A stretch of 29,975 bases of DNA, from assembly GCA_032718475.1 (NCBI GenBank), contig JAUCBJ010009028.1:1-29975 (forward strand), read 5' to 3'. Positions 29,927-29,975 of the stretch are shown here, one piece after another (within the stretch, counting starts at the first letter, position 1; each line of letters opens with the position of its first letter). Origin of the DNA: Nemertoderma westbladi. Lineage: Eukaryota > Xenacoelomorpha > Nemertodermatida > Nemertodermatidae. The position numbers and the translations under genes are program-made. The notes beneath the pieces are model-generated. The model was not told where the DNA came from, searched no databases, and saw only the letters and a list, made by a program, of their open reading frames with translations.

Positions 29927-29975
29927 TTACTTCCAGGAAATCGTAGGTTCGATATAACGACCATCATCCTTCGTA

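Overview
This window is animal (metazoan) nuclear DNA. It carries two recognisable host genes of ordinary animal cell biology, POMGNT2 (alpha-dystroglycan O-mannose glycosylation in the ER) and SURF1 (mitochondrial cytochrome c oxidase assembly). They sit in AT-rich DNA crowded with minisatellites, short inverted-repeat DNA transposons and two nearly intact non-LTR retrotransposons. No operons, bacterial-type signals or phage genes were seen. An overused palindrome, TAGGCCTA, and the retroelement types fit a marine-invertebrate type genome, but I cannot name the species.

Layout. 1-571: AT-rich, the 3' side of POMGNT2. 572-2284 (-): intronless POMGNT2. 2285-3338: AT-rich spacer. 3339-4934: a 37-bp minisatellite of 43 units. 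5279-6262 (-): intronless SURF1. 6304-7213: a non-autonomous hAT-type transposon with an exact 8-bp target duplication, inserted 34 bp upstream of the SURF1 ATG and supplying an in-frame ATG to it. 7222-8617: unannotated AT-rich DNA. 8618-9302: a foldback transposon with its own exact 8-bp target duplication. 9525-10627: a 1.1-kb inverted repeat holding a small palindromic MITE and a 5'-truncated retrotransposon tail. 10628-11170: degenerate short repeats. 12534-12728: a 39-bp repeat.

13593-27482 is one satellite locus. It is built from only two modules, A (12 bp, GTACCTGGAACC) and B (11 bp, GTACCAGTACC), always in the same orientation. Two retrotransposons split it into three segments (about 105 bp, 180 bp and 6.15 kb). 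Element A (+ strand, ~13698-17860) encodes one protein with an N-terminal Cys-rich CXC-like motif, a reverse transcriptase and a C-terminal restriction-like endonuclease, then a poly(A) signal and poly(A) tail. Element B (- strand, 18041-21328) encodes an APE-type endonuclease plus reverse transcriptase. The two lie tail to tail. The 6.15-kb segment shows higher-order repeats whose lengths differ by whole modules. Very long reading frames across it are products of a stop-free repeat, not genes.

27484-29975 is unassigned. Three stop-free, coding-like blocks on the minus strand near the right edge may be exons or element remnants.

The most notable items are the two-module satellite with module-quantised higher-order structure, the pair of retrotransposons inside it (one with an endonuclease class often tied to target specificity), and the transposon that has added a start codon to SURF1.
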